A DNA stretch of 64,000 nucleotides from Thalassococcus halodurans (GTDB taxonomy: Bacteria; Pseudomonadota; Alphaproteobacteria; Rhodobacterales; Rhodobacteraceae), in NCBI RefSeq assembly GCF_900108225.1, contig NZ_FNUZ01000002.1, forward strand, positions 188,501-252,500, written 5' to 3'. This document shows, one piece after another, positions 36,638 to 46,470 of this stretch (position 1 is its first letter; each line of letters opens with the position of its first letter). Both the position numbers and the translations under genes were made by a program. The notes beneath the pieces are model-generated. The model searched no databases and was not told where the DNA came from. It saw nothing but the letters and a program-made list of their open reading frames with translations.

Positions 36638-36991
36638 ATGAAACAGACAGCCACAGCCCTTCTGATCGCTCTTAGCCTCTCGTCTCCGGTTGCCGCCGAG
36701 GAAGAGAACGACGGTTTTTCGTTGATGGAGCGGGGGATGGAATTGTTTTTTCGCGGGATGATTTCGGAAATCGATCCAGCTCTGGAAGAGCTTAAGAAGT
36801 TCATGGATGACGCGGGCCCCGCCGTTCACAACTTCATGCTGGAGATGGGGCCGCGATTGGGGGCCATTCTGGACGAGGTCGAAGACTGGTCCGTCTATGA
36901 AGCACCCGAGATGCTTCCGAACGGCGATATCATTATCCGTCGCAAACCGGATGCGCCCAAACCGCTCGAGGATGGCGAGATCGAGCTTTAG
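36638..36991 (+). CDS. Small exported protein, sometimes labelled AAA+ family
   Basis: From the ATG at 36638 the protein has 117 residues. A signal peptide (MKQTATALLIALSLSSPVAA) ends near residue 20. The mature part is short, helical and amphipathic (SLMERGMELFFRGMI, LDEVEDWSVYEAPEMLPNGD), ending in an acidic tail. Similar roseobacter proteins carry an AAA+ ATPase label in databases, but there is no Walker motif, so I do not use that name. The stop overlaps the convergent Ppx/GppA gene by 4 bp. Confidence 0.7.
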   Translation: MKQTATALLIALSLSSPVAAEEENDGFSLMERGMELFFRGMISEIDPALEELKKFMDDAGPAVHNFMLEMGPRLGAILDEVEDWSVYEAPEMLPNGDIIIRRKPDAPKPLEDGEIEL

Positions 36992-38532
36992 ATGATCTTG
37001 ACGTCGTAGGTTGCTTCCAACGCACTCGCCAATGATTTGAACCGCGCCTCGGCCACCTCACCAAACAGCGCTTCGGCGTCTTTGCTGAGCTTCAGCAGCA
37101 AATGCTTTTTACGCGGCTGCCAGACCAGCGATGCGCCTTTGGTCATGTCTTCGGACATCCAGAGCATGGCGCCGAACCGCATGGCTTTGCCGAGGATTTC
37201 AGCCTGACGCACACCCTGTTCGTCAATCAGTTGAAGTAGCTCGTCAAAGCGGGTGTTGTCGCGTTTGTTCTTATATCGATGAAGCAACGCTAGCCCAAGG
37301 AACAGACGTTCGCGGTGCTTTAGTCCACCAAGGTTCGCGCGGGTTGCGTTGTCAAAACAGATATCGGCCCGATAGTCAGGGTGGGCGCGCCAGCTGACGT
37401 CATGCATCAGGCAGGCGGCTTTGACCAACCGCAGGATGGTGATGTCTGATTTCGCAAATAGTGGGCGCACAAAGTCATACAGGTTTTTGCCAAAACCGGG
37501 CATGCGCGCGTCTTTGGCTTCTGCGAACCGCGCCGCCTCGATCAGCGGATCACGTTCGCGCAGCATGTCGGGCATTTGTTCGTACAGAAGACCTTCACGG
37601 ATACCATAGCTGGACAGGGCGATGTCTTCGGGTTGGAACGTCTGGATCAGACGTTTTAGAACTTCAGCGGCCAAAGGAACAAGCGCCATACGCGTCGAGG
37701 ATATGCCGCATTTGGCGCGAAGCTCTTCCAGATCGGAATTCGCGATAAACTTCAGGGTTTCGCGCACCTGCTTTTTCGACATGCGGTATTCATGCAGAAC
37801 GTGAAGCGGATAGCCGCGCCGTTCCATATCAATGCGGGCGATTGCGCGCCAGCTGCCGCCCACAAGGAAAAGACGGTCGCGTTGTTCACCCAGTTCCTGG
37901 GCAAGGCCTTCGACGACCTCTTTGATATAGGCCTCGCGGGCCTTTTTACCGCCCTGGATATCTTTCAGTTTCAGCGGGCCAAGCGCGGACGTCCGGCATT
38001 TGCCGACCTTACCATCGGCCAGTTCGGCCAGCTCCATCGACGATCCGCCGATGTCACAGATCATGCCATAGCAACCGGGCCATCCCAGCAGAACGCCCTG
38101 CGCCGAAAGGCGGGCTTCTTCTTCGCCGTCGATGACCCAGATTTTGATGCCTGTGGCTTTCAGAACGTCGTCGCAAAAATCGGGGCCGTCAGTGGCCTCA
38201 CGCACGGCCGCAGTGGCGACAGCGGTCAGCGGCGCGGCGCCCATGCTTTCGGCCAGTTTGTGGAACCGTTTCATCGCCGACAGGGCGCGCTTGCGTCCTT
38301 CCGGGTTCAGGCGCCCGCTTTCGGACATGCCCGCGCCAAGGCCGCACATGATTTTTTCGTTGTAGAAATACGCAGGTGATCGCGCCGCGCCATCAAACAC
38401 CACCAAACGAACCGAGTTCGATCCGATGTCCACAACTCCCACACGCGACAGGGCGCGTACTTTGGGGTCTTCGAACAAGGGACGCCCGAAGGGGCCATAG
38501 TCATGGGCTTCGGGGGAGGTGTCATGTGCCAT
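36988..38532 (-). CDS. Ppx/GppA family phosphatase
   Basis: From the ATG at 38532, preceded by GGAG, the protein has 514 residues. The ASKHA actin-like fold shows VGVVDIGSNSVRLVVFDG (phosphate 1) near residue 31, EEEARLSAQG and ICDIGGSSMELAEL (phosphate 2). The C-terminal half has the HD-like helical domain found in exopolyphosphatases (CLMHDVSWRAHP). It degrades polyphosphate and/or pppGpp. It lies 76 bp past ppk, so polyP synthesis and breakdown are co-encoded. Confidence 0.88.
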   Translation of the reverse strand: MAHDTSPEAHDYGPFGRPLFEDPKVRALSRVGVVDIGSNSVRLVVFDGAARSPAYFYNEKIMCGLGAGMSESGRLNPEGRKRALSAMKRFHKLAESMGAAPLTAVATAAVREATDGPDFCDDVLKATGIKIWVIDGEEEARLSAQGVLLGWPGCYGMICDIGGSSMELAELADGKVGKCRTSALGPLKLKDIQGGKKAREAYIKEVVEGLAQELGEQRDRLFLVGGSWRAIARIDMERRGYPLHVLHEYRMSKKQVRETLKFIANSDLEELRAKCGISSTRMALVPLAAEVLKRLIQTFQPEDIALSSYGIREGLLYEQMPDMLRERDPLIEAARFAEAKDARMPGFGKNLYDFVRPLFAKSDITILRLVKAACLMHDVSWRAHPDYRADICFDNATRANLGGLKHRERLFLGLALLHRYKNKRDNTRFDELLQLIDEQGVRQAEILGKAMRFGAMLWMSEDMTKGASLVWQPRKKHLLLKLSKDAEALFGEVAEARFKSLASALEATYDVKII

Positions 38533-38608
38533 AAAGTGCTCCGGCGTGACGACGTCTGTATACCGGTGTGAACCAGTCATCCCCATAGGTCAAGCAAGTG
38601 AGCCATGC

Positions 38609-40786
38609 TTATGCGTCATGTGTGTGCGTCAGTTTAGGAACATCAGCAGCACCCGCCGATCCGCGCCCGGATAGGGACGGGTTTTCCATAAAGAACCTAT
38701 GGCAACTGAACGCGAATTCGCCCTCGGGGATTGGATCGCGGGTGAACTTTCCGTCGGCATCCATGACCCAGCTTTGGGCCACATCGGCAAGGTTTGCGGC
38801 CATGATCTGGCTAACGATCTGCGCCTTGACCGTGTCATTCTTGATCTCGATCAGCGTTTCCACGCGACGGTTTAGGTTGCGTCCCATCCAGTCTGCCGAG
38901 GAAATGAACACTTTGGCCTTGCTATGAGGCAGGCCGTGACCGTTACCGAAGCAAGCGATCCGGCTGTGTTCAAGGAAGCGGCCCACGATGGATTTCACGC
39001 GAATGTTTTCAGACAAGCCTTTGACACCCGGGCGAATTCCGCAAATGCCACGAATGACCAGATCAATCTGAACGCCGGCCTGGCTGGCCTCGTATAGCGC
39101 GTCGATCATATCCGGTTCGATCAAGGAATTCAGTTTGGCCCAAATCTTTGCAGGACGACCGGCGCGGGCGTGTTCGGCTTCGGCGCGGATCATATCCAGC
39201 AGTTTGGGTTTCAACGTGTGCGGTGACAGCGACAGGTTTTCCAACCCTTCGGGTAACGCATAGCCCGAGATGTAGTTGAACAGCTTCGACCCGTCGCGGC
39301 CCAACTGGGCGTCGCAGGTAAAAAAGCTAAGGTCGGTGTAAATCTTGGCGGTAATCGGATGGTAGTTGCCGGTGCCGAAGTGGGAATAGGTCACCAGTTT
39401 GTCGCCTTCACGGCGGACGACCGTTGCGATCTTGGCGTGGGTTTTCCAATCGACAAACCCGTAGACGACATGCGCGCCAGAGCGTTCCAGACGTCGCGAC
39501 TGACGGATGTTCGCGGCCTCATCAAACCGCGCCTTCAACTCGACCAGTGCAGTGACCGATTTGCCTTCCTCTGCGGCCTCACACAGCGCCTCGACGATCG
39601 GGGAATTGCGCGAGGTGCGATAAAGCATGTTCTTGATCGCCACCACGTTCGGGTCGACAGCCGCCTGTTTCAGGAAGCGGACCACCATATCGAATGTCTC
39701 GTAGGGGTGGTGCAGCAGCATGTCTTTCTGGCGGATCGCGGCGAACATATCGCCGTCATGGTCCTGCACACGTTCAGGCACGCGCGGCGTGAATGTGGGC
39801 CACAGCAGGTCAGGGCGTTCGTCCAGCACCAGTTCTTTGGTGTCGACGATGCCGATCATGCCATCCAGTTCGATCACCTCATCGTCACGCACGCCCAGTT
39901 CGTCCATGACGATGGATTTCAGCGCTTCGGGTGCACCGGCAGAAACCGTTAGACGCACGACCTCACCACGGCGACGGCGCTTTAGCGCGACTTCGAATTC
40001 GCGCACCAGATCTTCGGCTTCTTCTTCGACTTCAAGGTCGCTGTCACGCAGGACCCGGAAGGAGAAGTGGTCTTTGACCTGATAGCCCGGGAACAGGCTG
40101 TCGATATGCAACAACAGCAGTTCTTCAAGAAACAGAACACGATGGCCGTCGCCTTCGGTCGGTAGTTTCACAAAGCGGTCGATCTGCGCGGGAATAGGCA
40201 GAACCGCCTGCAGCGATTTCTTGTTCTTTCCGCGCTCCAGTTGCAGGGCAAGGCAGTAGCCAAGGTTCGCAATGAACGGGAAGGGGTGCGCGGGGTCGAT
40301 GGCCAAAGGCGAAAGGACCGGAAACACCTGATCCAGAAATGCCTCTTTCAGATAGGCGCGGTCTGCATCGGTGATATCGTGGCGCGATAGGATCTGAATG
40401 CCTTCGCGGGCCATTTCCTCTTTCAAAGTCGCGAAAATGCGCTGTTGGCTTTGCATCAATTCACGCGCGTTTTCGTTGATCTTGACCAACTGCTGCGCTG
40501 GCGTCAGCCCGTCGGCGGCGGCCGTGGTGTTGCCAGCCATTGCGAGTTCGCGCAGACCGGCCACGCGGACGTTGTAGAATTCGTCAAGATTGGACGCCGA
40601 AATAGACAGGAACCGCACGCGCTCAAGCAGGGGAACCTTCTGGTTCTCGGCCTCTTCCAAAACACGCCAGTTGAAACTCAGCCAGCTGAGTTCGCGGTTC
40701 AGAAAACGGTCCGGACCGGTCAGGTCCAATTCGGGACGTTTCACCGGCTTCGGGCGCGGGGCTTCTAGAAAATCTGCTTTGTACAT
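38609..40786 (-). CDS. ppk: Polyphosphate kinase 1
   Basis: From the ATG at 40786, with AAGGA upstream, the enzyme has 725 residues and makes inorganic polyphosphate from ATP. The N and H domains begin with RFLNRELSWLSFNWRVLEEA. The phospho-His lies in YSHFGTGNYHPITAKIYTD, and EHSRIACFGNG is the second conserved active-site block near residue 600. A GTG start seven codons earlier is less favoured. It is downstream of the HdaA-like gene by 44 bp. Confidence 0.94.
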   Translation of the reverse strand: MYKADFLEAPRPKPVKRPELDLTGPDRFLNRELSWLSFNWRVLEEAENQKVPLLERVRFLSISASNLDEFYNVRVAGLRELAMAGNTTAAADGLTPAQQLVKINENARELMQSQQRIFATLKEEMAREGIQILSRHDITDADRAYLKEAFLDQVFPVLSPLAIDPAHPFPFIANLGYCLALQLERGKNKKSLQAVLPIPAQIDRFVKLPTEGDGHRVLFLEELLLLHIDSLFPGYQVKDHFSFRVLRDSDLEVEEEAEDLVREFEVALKRRRRGEVVRLTVSAGAPEALKSIVMDELGVRDDEVIELDGMIGIVDTKELVLDERPDLLWPTFTPRVPERVQDHDGDMFAAIRQKDMLLHHPYETFDMVVRFLKQAAVDPNVVAIKNMLYRTSRNSPIVEALCEAAEEGKSVTALVELKARFDEAANIRQSRRLERSGAHVVYGFVDWKTHAKIATVVRREGDKLVTYSHFGTGNYHPITAKIYTDLSFFTCDAQLGRDGSKLFNYISGYALPEGLENLSLSPHTLKPKLLDMIRAEAEHARAGRPAKIWAKLNSLIEPDMIDALYEASQAGVQIDLVIRGICGIRPGVKGLSENIRVKSIVGRFLEHSRIACFGNGHGLPHSKAKVFISSADWMGRNLNRRVETLIEIKNDTVKAQIVSQIMAANLADVAQSWVMDADGKFTRDPIPEGEFAFSCHRFFMENPSLSGRGSAGAADVPKLTHTHDA

Positions 40787-40830
40787 AAGCACGTTATCCT
40801 TATGCACCGTAACGGTTCTATGAAGAAGCG

Positions 40831-41520
40831 CTAGGGATGCTCTTCGCTAATGTCTAGGCCCTTCAACACCTTGCTGGCAAGGGCGCGTGTGACTCCGCGG
40901 GGCGTGCCAAGTGCCGCACTATCCAGCAATTCGACAATCCGATCGGCGGCATCGAACGAGCGGTCCATATAGCGAACCAGATAGGGAATGACATCAGGCA
41001 TGGGGACAATCTGGCGATCTGTAAACAGCTTATTCAAAACGGCCGCCAGCAGTTGATCATCCGGCTTTTCAAGCTGCGCCACGTCCGTGCCCATCATGCG
41101 GCTTTTCAGATCGGGAATGCGCAAATCCCAATGCATCGGCGGCTTCTGGGCCGACAGCAGCAGCGAATGGCCTTCGCTTAGGACCATGTTGTGCAGATGA
41201 AATAGCGCTTCTTCCGCGTCGCGGTTGCCTGCGATCTGATCCACATCTTCAACGCAGACAGAGGTCTGTGCCAAGGCAGGAATAGGCAGATGGGGCAGGG
41301 CCTCGGCAGGCACGATCTCGGCCTGTGCTTCGTTTTTCCAGACATGACACAGGTGCGTCTTGCCGGATTTCGCCGGACCGGTCAGGATCATTTTCCGCGA
41401 TGGCCAATCCCGCCAACGGTCCACTTGGGCCACGGCCAGCGCATTGGCATCACTGACAAAAAAGTCGCGTCGGCCCAGTGCGGTACGCACGGGCAGGTCA
41501 AGCCGGAGTTGTGTGCTCAT
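40831..41520 (-). CDS. hdaA: DnaA-related HdaA-like regulator
   Basis: This 229-residue AAA+ protein resembles the DnaA ATPase core without a DNA-binding domain IV. The P-loop is GPAKSGKTHL at about residues 48-57, with VCVEDVDQI as a Walker B-type element and a sensor-2 Arg region near the C-terminus (TRALASKVL). Hda/HdaA stimulates ATP hydrolysis by DnaA to limit re-initiation. Its start overlaps the AI-2E gene stop (TAATG). Grouping with ppk and ppx is typical in alphaproteobacteria. Confidence 0.85.
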   Translation of the reverse strand: MSTQLRLDLPVRTALGRRDFFVSDANALAVAQVDRWRDWPSRKMILTGPAKSGKTHLCHVWKNEAQAEIVPAEALPHLPIPALAQTSVCVEDVDQIAGNRDAEEALFHLHNMVLSEGHSLLLSAQKPPMHWDLRIPDLKSRMMGTDVAQLEKPDDQLLAAVLNKLFTDRQIVPMPDVIPYLVRYMDRSFDAADRIVELLDSAALGTPRGVTRALASKVLKGLDISEEHP

Positions 41521-42590
41521 TAGTCCGTCTCGGTGTCAGGGGATTTGCCGGTATAAAGGCGGCTGTGTTTGTATTTCTGCACAAGGAAGCGTGCGATCAC
41601 ACCCAAAGCCGCCGCAATCGGAACGGCAACCAGAAGGCCGACAAAGCCGAAGGTCGTGCCGAAAACCGACATGCCCAGCAGCAGCCAGACAGGGTGCAGC
41701 CCAACGCTATCCCCCACCAGTTTGGGCGTCAGGAAGTTGCCTTCGATGAATTGACCGGACTGGAAGATCGCCCAAACCGCGATGATCCAGATCCATTCGC
41801 CCCAGAACTGGAACATGGCAAGACCGACGGCAAGGATGCCGCCGACAATGGCGCCGACATAGGGAATGAATGTCAGAATGCCGGCGATAACGCCCACGAC
41901 CAAGCCGAACTGCAGCCCGACCAGCATCAGCGCAGCAGCGTAGTAGACGCCAAGGATCAGACAGACCGTTCCCATCCCGCGCACAAATGCCGACATGGTT
42001 TTGTCGATCTCACGCGCCAGTTGGCGGATCACGGGGGCATGTTCGCGCGGCAAAAGTTCATCCACGCGCTCAACCATGTTGTCCCAATCGACCAACAGAT
42101 AGACGGCCACAACAGGCACGATCACAAACAGCAGGATGATGTTCAAAAGCGACGCAGCCGAGGTCAGCGCGGTTTGCACCAGCTCGCCACCGCGATCCTT
42201 GATCGTGTCTCCGATGCTGGTCAGCGTTTCGCGGACAACACCGTCTTCAGCCATGATGTTGGGGAAACGGAACGACAGGAATGTTTGCAGATCGCGTAAC
42301 AGGTCGGGCGCCACGTTGATCAACTGGCCGGTTTGTTTGATCAGCGTCGGGATCACCAGCAGAGCCAGCAATACGAAAATCAGAAGCGCGGCAATGGTGA
42401 TGATGCCGGTGGCTAACCCACGGGAAAAGCCCATTGCTTCAAGCCGGTCTGCAATCGGGTCCAGACAGTAGGCAATGGCAGCGCCAACCAGAAAGGGCAG
42501 AAGCACGTCACCAAGATACCAAAGGGTCACGGCGAAAATGATCGCGGCGATCCCCCAATATTTCAGCTGTTCGCGGACTGTCAGAGCCAT
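41520..42590 (-). CDS. AI-2E/PerM-family membrane transporter
   Basis: From the ATG at 42590, with AGGA upstream, the protein has 356 residues. It has around eight hydrophobic segments, with the family core LGMSVFGTTFGFVGLLVAVPIAAAL and the AYCLDPIADRLEAMG loop near residue 40. Members export small molecules, such as AI-2, or couple to ion gradients; the substrate here is unknown. It is co-transcribed with hdaA. Confidence 0.85.
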   Translation of the reverse strand: MALTVREQLKYWGIAAIIFAVTLWYLGDVLLPFLVGAAIAYCLDPIADRLEAMGFSRGLATGIITIAALLIFVLLALLVIPTLIKQTGQLINVAPDLLRDLQTFLSFRFPNIMAEDGVVRETLTSIGDTIKDRGGELVQTALTSAASLLNIILLFVIVPVVAVYLLVDWDNMVERVDELLPREHAPVIRQLAREIDKTMSAFVRGMGTVCLILGVYYAAALMLVGLQFGLVVGVIAGILTFIPYVGAIVGGILAVGLAMFQFWGEWIWIIAVWAIFQSGQFIEGNFLTPKLVGDSVGLHPVWLLLGMSVFGTTFGFVGLLVAVPIAAALGVIARFLVQKYKHSRLYTGKSPDTETD

Positions 42591-42644
42591 GAAATAATCC
42601 TGTAAGTTTCTTGATTTATCGCCCAACCTCGCCGCGTACGCAAG

Positions 42645-43121
42645 TTACGGCTGGCGGTAAATGGCTGATGTAATGAACTCTTCAAATGCTTCGCACCAGA
42701 TCAGGACACCAACGTAATCTTCCGTGGCGATGCCGGCGGGGATGTCCAATGCAAATCCGTTAAAGCTATCGACCTGTCCAATCATGGCCGATGCCCCTTT
42801 GATGGCCTGAAATTCCGCTTCGTTCTCGGCGCGCTCAGGGATCAGATACAGGCGGTAATCCGGCCCGGGTGCCAGTTTGCCGTCATGGACAATTTGCGTA
42901 TCGGTCACGCGGATTGCGCCTTCGCCCCAATGCAGAAAGTCGCTTCCTTTCAGATCGCGGCTGAACCGGCCTGAAAAACGCGCGTTTTCTGCAGAGCTTT
43001 GCAAGACGTCCTGTGCAGGAGCAGGCGGCTGGGTCAAAATCGGAAGCGTGTAAAGGCCAAGCGCAAATCCGATCAACAGCGTCAAACCATGTGTGATCAG
43101 CCGGAATACTGCCTTCATCAT
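42645..43121 (-). CDS. DM13-domain exported protein
   Basis: This 158-residue protein has an N-terminal signal/anchor helix (FRLITHGLTLLIGFALGLYTLP). The DM13 domain covers residues about 45-155, with FSGRFSRDLKGSDFLHWGEGAIRV and a GPDYRLYLIP strand. DM13 domains are cytochrome b561-like electron-transfer-associated modules and have a conserved Cys (here LIWCEAF). The biochemical role is unknown. It lies upstream of the AI-2E gene with 54 bp between. Confidence 0.85.
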   Translation of the reverse strand: MMKAVFRLITHGLTLLIGFALGLYTLPILTQPPAPAQDVLQSSAENARFSGRFSRDLKGSDFLHWGEGAIRVTDTQIVHDGKLAPGPDYRLYLIPERAENEAEFQAIKGASAMIGQVDSFNGFALDIPAGIATEDYVGVLIWCEAFEEFITSAIYRQP

Positions 43122-43283
43122 TAATCTGTCCCCGAATTGCGCCGCTCAGGGGTGCGACGCGTTTGAAATATAGGTCTTTGGCATACGAATACGTTTCAAC
43201 AATATGAATCCATTCGCGGTCTCTTGCCAAGACCTCTGACTTGTCCCATGAACGCTAGCAACACCAGTCACAGGAGGCCCACC

Positions 43284-44621
43284 ATGCGCCTTAGCCGCTA
43301 TTTTCTTCCGGTTCTGAAAGAGAACCCCGCCGAAGCTCAGATCGTCAGCCACCGTCTGATGCTGCGTGCGGGCATGATCAAACAGTCGTCCGCGGGGATC
43401 TATTCGTGGCTGCCGTTGGGCTACAAGGTTCTGAAGAACATCGAAAAGATCGTTCATGAAGAGCAGGTCAAAGCAGGGCACATCCCGATGCTGATGCCGA
43501 CGCTGCAATCGGCTGATCTGTGGCGCGAAAGCGGACGTTATGATGACTACGGTCAGGAAATGCTGCGCATCAAGGATCGTCATGATCGCGACATGTTGTA
43601 CGGTCCGACCAACGAAGAACTGATCACAGATATCTTCCGCAGCCACGTGAACAGCTACAAAGACCTGCCGCTGACGCTCTATCACATCCAGTGGAAGTTC
43701 CGCGACGAAGTACGCCCGCGTTTCGGTGTGATGCGTGGCCGCGAATTCCTTATGAAGGACGGGTATAACTTTGACCTGACCAAGGAAGATGCTCTGCACG
43801 CCTACAACCGCCATCTGGTGACCTACCTGCGCACGTACGAGCGCATGGGCCTACAAGCGATCCCGATGCGTGCGGATGGGGGCCCGATTGGCGGCGACTA
43901 CACACACGAATTCCTTGTTCTGGCGGAAACCGGTGAATCCGAGGTCTTCTATGACAGCGAAATCACCGACCTGAAGTTCGGCAGCCGTGACATCGATTTC
44001 GACAGCGTCGAAGAGTGTCAGGCAGTGCTGGAAGAGTTCACGTCGCGCTATGCCCGCACGGATGAAACCCACGACGAAGCGGTGTTTAACGAAGTGCCCG
44101 AGGAACGTCGCCGCACCGCACGCGGTATCGAGGTTGGCCAAATTTTCTACTTCGGCACCAAGTACTCCGAAGCCATGAACGCAACCGTCGTGGACAACGA
44201 AGGCAATAAAGTGCCTGTTCACATGGGCTCGCACGGTATCGGTGTGTCCCGCCTGTTGGGCGCGATCATCGAAGCGTCCCATGACGAAAACGGCATTATC
44301 TGGCCGGAAGGCGTGACGCCGTTCCACTGTGGCATCGTGAACCTGAAGCAGGGCGATGCCGAAGCGGACGCAGCCTGTGATGCGCTTTATAAATCGCTGA
44401 CAGCACTTGGTCTTGAGCCGCTCTATGACGATCGCAACGAACGCGCTGGCGGCAAGTTCGCAACGATGGACCTGATCGGTCTGCCGTGGCGCATTACTGT
44501 TGGTCCTCGTGGTCTGAAAAACGGTGTCGTCGAATTGACCTCGCGCCGCACGGGCGAAAGCGAAGAGCTACCGCCGGAACAGGCCGTCGAAAAGATCGCC
44601 CAGATTTACGCATCGCTGTAA
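43284..44621 (+). CDS. proS: Prolyl-tRNA synthetase, editing-less alphaproteobacterial type
   Basis: From the ATG at 43284, preceded by AGGAGG, the enzyme has 445 residues, about 125 fewer than the long bacterial form, because the INS editing domain is missing. Class II motifs are [24 protein letters not shown], motif 2 [25 protein letters not shown] and the motif 3 region [14 protein letters not shown]. The anticodon-binding domain follows ([18 protein letters not shown]). It charges tRNA-Pro. Confidence 0.95.
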   Translation: MRLSRYFLPVLKENPAEAQIVSHRLMLRAGMIKQSSAGIYSWLPLGYKVLKNIEKIVHEEQVKAGHIPMLMPTLQSADLWRESGRYDDYGQEMLRIKDRHDRDMLYGPTNEELITDIFRSHVNSYKDLPLTLYHIQWKFRDEVRPRFGVMRGREFLMKDGYNFDLTKEDALHAYNRHLVTYLRTYERMGLQAIPMRADGGPIGGDYTHEFLVLAETGESEVFYDSEITDLKFGSRDIDFDSVEECQAVLEEFTSRYARTDETHDEAVFNEVPEERRRTARGIEVGQIFYFGTKYSEAMNATVVDNEGNKVPVHMGSHGIGVSRLLGAIIEASHDENGIIWPEGVTPFHCGIVNLKQGDAEADAACDALYKSLTALGLEPLYDDRNERAGGKFATMDLIGLPWRITVGPRGLKNGVVELTSRRTGESEELPPEQAVEKIAQIYASL

Positions 44622-44646
44622 GAGGCGGCTCTGGACGATCCCAAAA

Positions 44647-44928
44647 TCAGCCGATCAACGTGATCCGGCAATGGCCTGACGCCTGACGCAATGCGTGGGT
44701 GTCGGCCAGTTCCGGATCATTGATCCAACCCAGTGCGGCCTCGCGATCCGGAAACGACAGCAATACGGCACGCCCCGGTGCATCGCCCGGACCCTCTAAC
44801 AGGGTTGGCTCGGTCGACATAGCTGCCGGTTTGGCCCCGTATTTTGCCAATGCCTCGCCAGCCTTTTCACCGTATTTGGCAAAGCTGTCCGGATTGGTGA
44901 CGGTTAATTCTACAAACGCGTAAATCAT
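44647..44928 (-). CDS. DUF1330 family protein
   Basis: From the ATG at 44928, preceded by AGAGGA, the protein has 93 residues of ferredoxin-like dimeric alpha-beta-barrel type. It starts MIYAFVELTVTNPDSFAKYG and has the conserved VLLSFPDREAALGWINDPE region. Its function is unknown. It is divergent from the LysR gene across 95 bp, so it may be a target of that regulator. Confidence 0.82.
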   Translation of the reverse strand: MIYAFVELTVTNPDSFAKYGEKAGEALAKYGAKPAAMSTEPTLLEGPGDAPGRAVLLSFPDREAALGWINDPELADTHALRQASGHCRITLIG

Positions 44929-45023
44929 TGGAAGTCCTCTGCTTGTGTGTGACCGCAAGCTAGTTTGGCACGTGGTGCGAGAAAATGTGTGCTTTCGCGT
45001 TTGCCTTATGCGAAAACGTGCAG

Positions 45024-45896
45024 ATGGACGCACATTGGGATGATCTGAAAACCGCATTGGCGTTGGTTCGCCACGGCACGCTCAGCGGGGCTGCTGATGC
45101 TTTGGGCGTGACATACACAACCGTTTCGCGTCGCATTTCCAGACTGGAAGAGTCGCTGGGGCAGGTGTTGTTCGAACGTCTGGCTGACGGCTATCGCCCG
45201 ACAGATGCTGCCCAACTGATCGCTGCGAAAGCCGCGGAAATGGAAGTGTCGCAGGACAGCCTGTTCCGCCAACTATCGGCACAAGACGGGCGGTTAAGCG
45301 GCAAACTGACCGTCACTGCGCCCCAGCTGTTGATCGCCCATGTTATTGCACCGGCCTTGCGCATCTTTCGTGAAAAATACCCATTGATCGATCTGCATGT
45401 TCTGGCAACCAATGACCGCCTTGATTTGTCTCGGCGCGAGGCTGATGTGGCCATCCGTGTCAGCAACGCGCCCGGCGATAGCCTGAAGGGGTTGCGCCTG
45501 ACCGGTCAGGACTCGGCCAGTTTTGCCACTCAGGAATGGGCGGACCGGATCGCGGAAGGGCCCGACGCGCCGCTTGATTGGATCTTGTTTTCCGGGCACT
45601 CGGACCTGCCAAAAACGGTGCGCGAAGGTTGGCCGAATTCCAAGGTGTGCTACCGCTTTGACGATATGATCGCCATTGGCGGTGCCGCGCAAGAAGGGCT
45701 GGGAATCGCGCGTATGCCTATGTTTTTAGGCCGTAAATTGCAGGGTCTGGTTCAAGTGCCGTGCATCCCGCCGCAGACTTACGCAGACCTGTGGTTGGTG
45801 GCCCATGCCGATGTCTGGGCAGGATCGCGCGTATCCGCGTTTCGCGATGTGATTGTCCCCTACCTGCGCGAACACAGGGCGCTTTTTGTGGCCTAA
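45024..45896 (+). CDS. LysR-family transcriptional regulator
   Basis: From the ATG at 45024 the protein has 290 residues. The winged HTH is at residues 3-62 (LKTALALVRHGTLSGAADALGVTYTTVSRRI), and the effector domain follows, with LTVTAPQLLIAHVIAPAL near residue 95. Divergent placement from the DUF1330 gene is the classic LysR arrangement. The effector is unknown. Confidence 0.88.
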   Translation: MDAHWDDLKTALALVRHGTLSGAADALGVTYTTVSRRISRLEESLGQVLFERLADGYRPTDAAQLIAAKAAEMEVSQDSLFRQLSAQDGRLSGKLTVTAPQLLIAHVIAPALRIFREKYPLIDLHVLATNDRLDLSRREADVAIRVSNAPGDSLKGLRLTGQDSASFATQEWADRIAEGPDAPLDWILFSGHSDLPKTVREGWPNSKVCYRFDDMIAIGGAAQEGLGIARMPMFLGRKLQGLVQVPCIPPQTYADLWLVAHADVWAGSRVSAFRDVIVPYLREHRALFVA

Positions 45897-45963
45897 TCTC
45901 TAGATTGATGCGGCTCGCGCTTGGCTGTGCTAAACTTCCCTCAAAACAAGATCGAGGTTGGGC

Positions 45964-46470
45964 ATGATAGCGCGCACATTGGTGTTGGTCGCGGGGTTCG
46001 GCGGTGCCGTCGGGTTTTCGCAATTTCCCGAGTTTTCACAGCAGTACACGCAGCGTCTGGGTGGAACGGTGGATGAATTACAGCGCGTCGTGGCGGAATT
46101 CGATGCGGACGCCGCCAAACTGAACCTGACACGGGATGAAGCGATTGATCAATTGTCGCAAGGTGGCGCGTTCGGTGCGGCCCGTGCCGACAGCATGAGC
46201 GCGAATTTCCAAAGGTTGTCAGACCTGTCGGCTGACCTGAATGCATTGCAAGGGGCAGGGCCCTTTACCCGCGCAAGCCTGCTGCCACATCTCACGGACC
46301 CTGTTCTGATGGAACGGACATGGGACAGTTATAAACCGGCGGTGCCGGTAACCTTCGAAGGCGGTACATTCGCCGCTCTAGGTTTTGGGATAGGGGCCTT
46401 TATGCTGGCCATCCTCAACGGGTTTTCCCGTCGGATAGGGCGGCTCTTTCGCCGCCCCAAACCTGCTTAA
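45964..46470 (+). CDS. DUF2937 family membrane protein
   Basis: From the ATG at 45964 the protein has 168 residues with a hydrophobic N-terminus and a second membrane helix near residues 133-153 ([14 protein letters not shown]). The middle is helical and charged ([20 protein letters not shown]). DUF2937 members are of unknown function. It converges on glmM with a 4-bp overlap of stop codons. Confidence 0.78.
   Translation: MIARTLVLVAGFGGAVGFSQFPEFSQQYTQRLGGTVDELQRVVAEFDADAAKLNLTRDEAIDQLSQGGAFGAARADSMSANFQRLSDLSADLNALQGAGPFTRASLLPHLTDPVLMERTWDSYKPAVPVTFEGGTFAALGFGIGAFMLAILNGFSRRIGRLFRRPKPA

Noticed and set aside
36638-36991. AAA+ ATPase label for the small exported protein
   Set aside because: There are no Walker A or B motifs and only 117 residues, so the label would mislead.
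46438-46457. GC-rich hairpin near the DUF2937 stop
   Set aside because: It has no T tract on either strand and lies within codons for Arg/Leu/Phe; a coding coincidence is simpler than a terminator.
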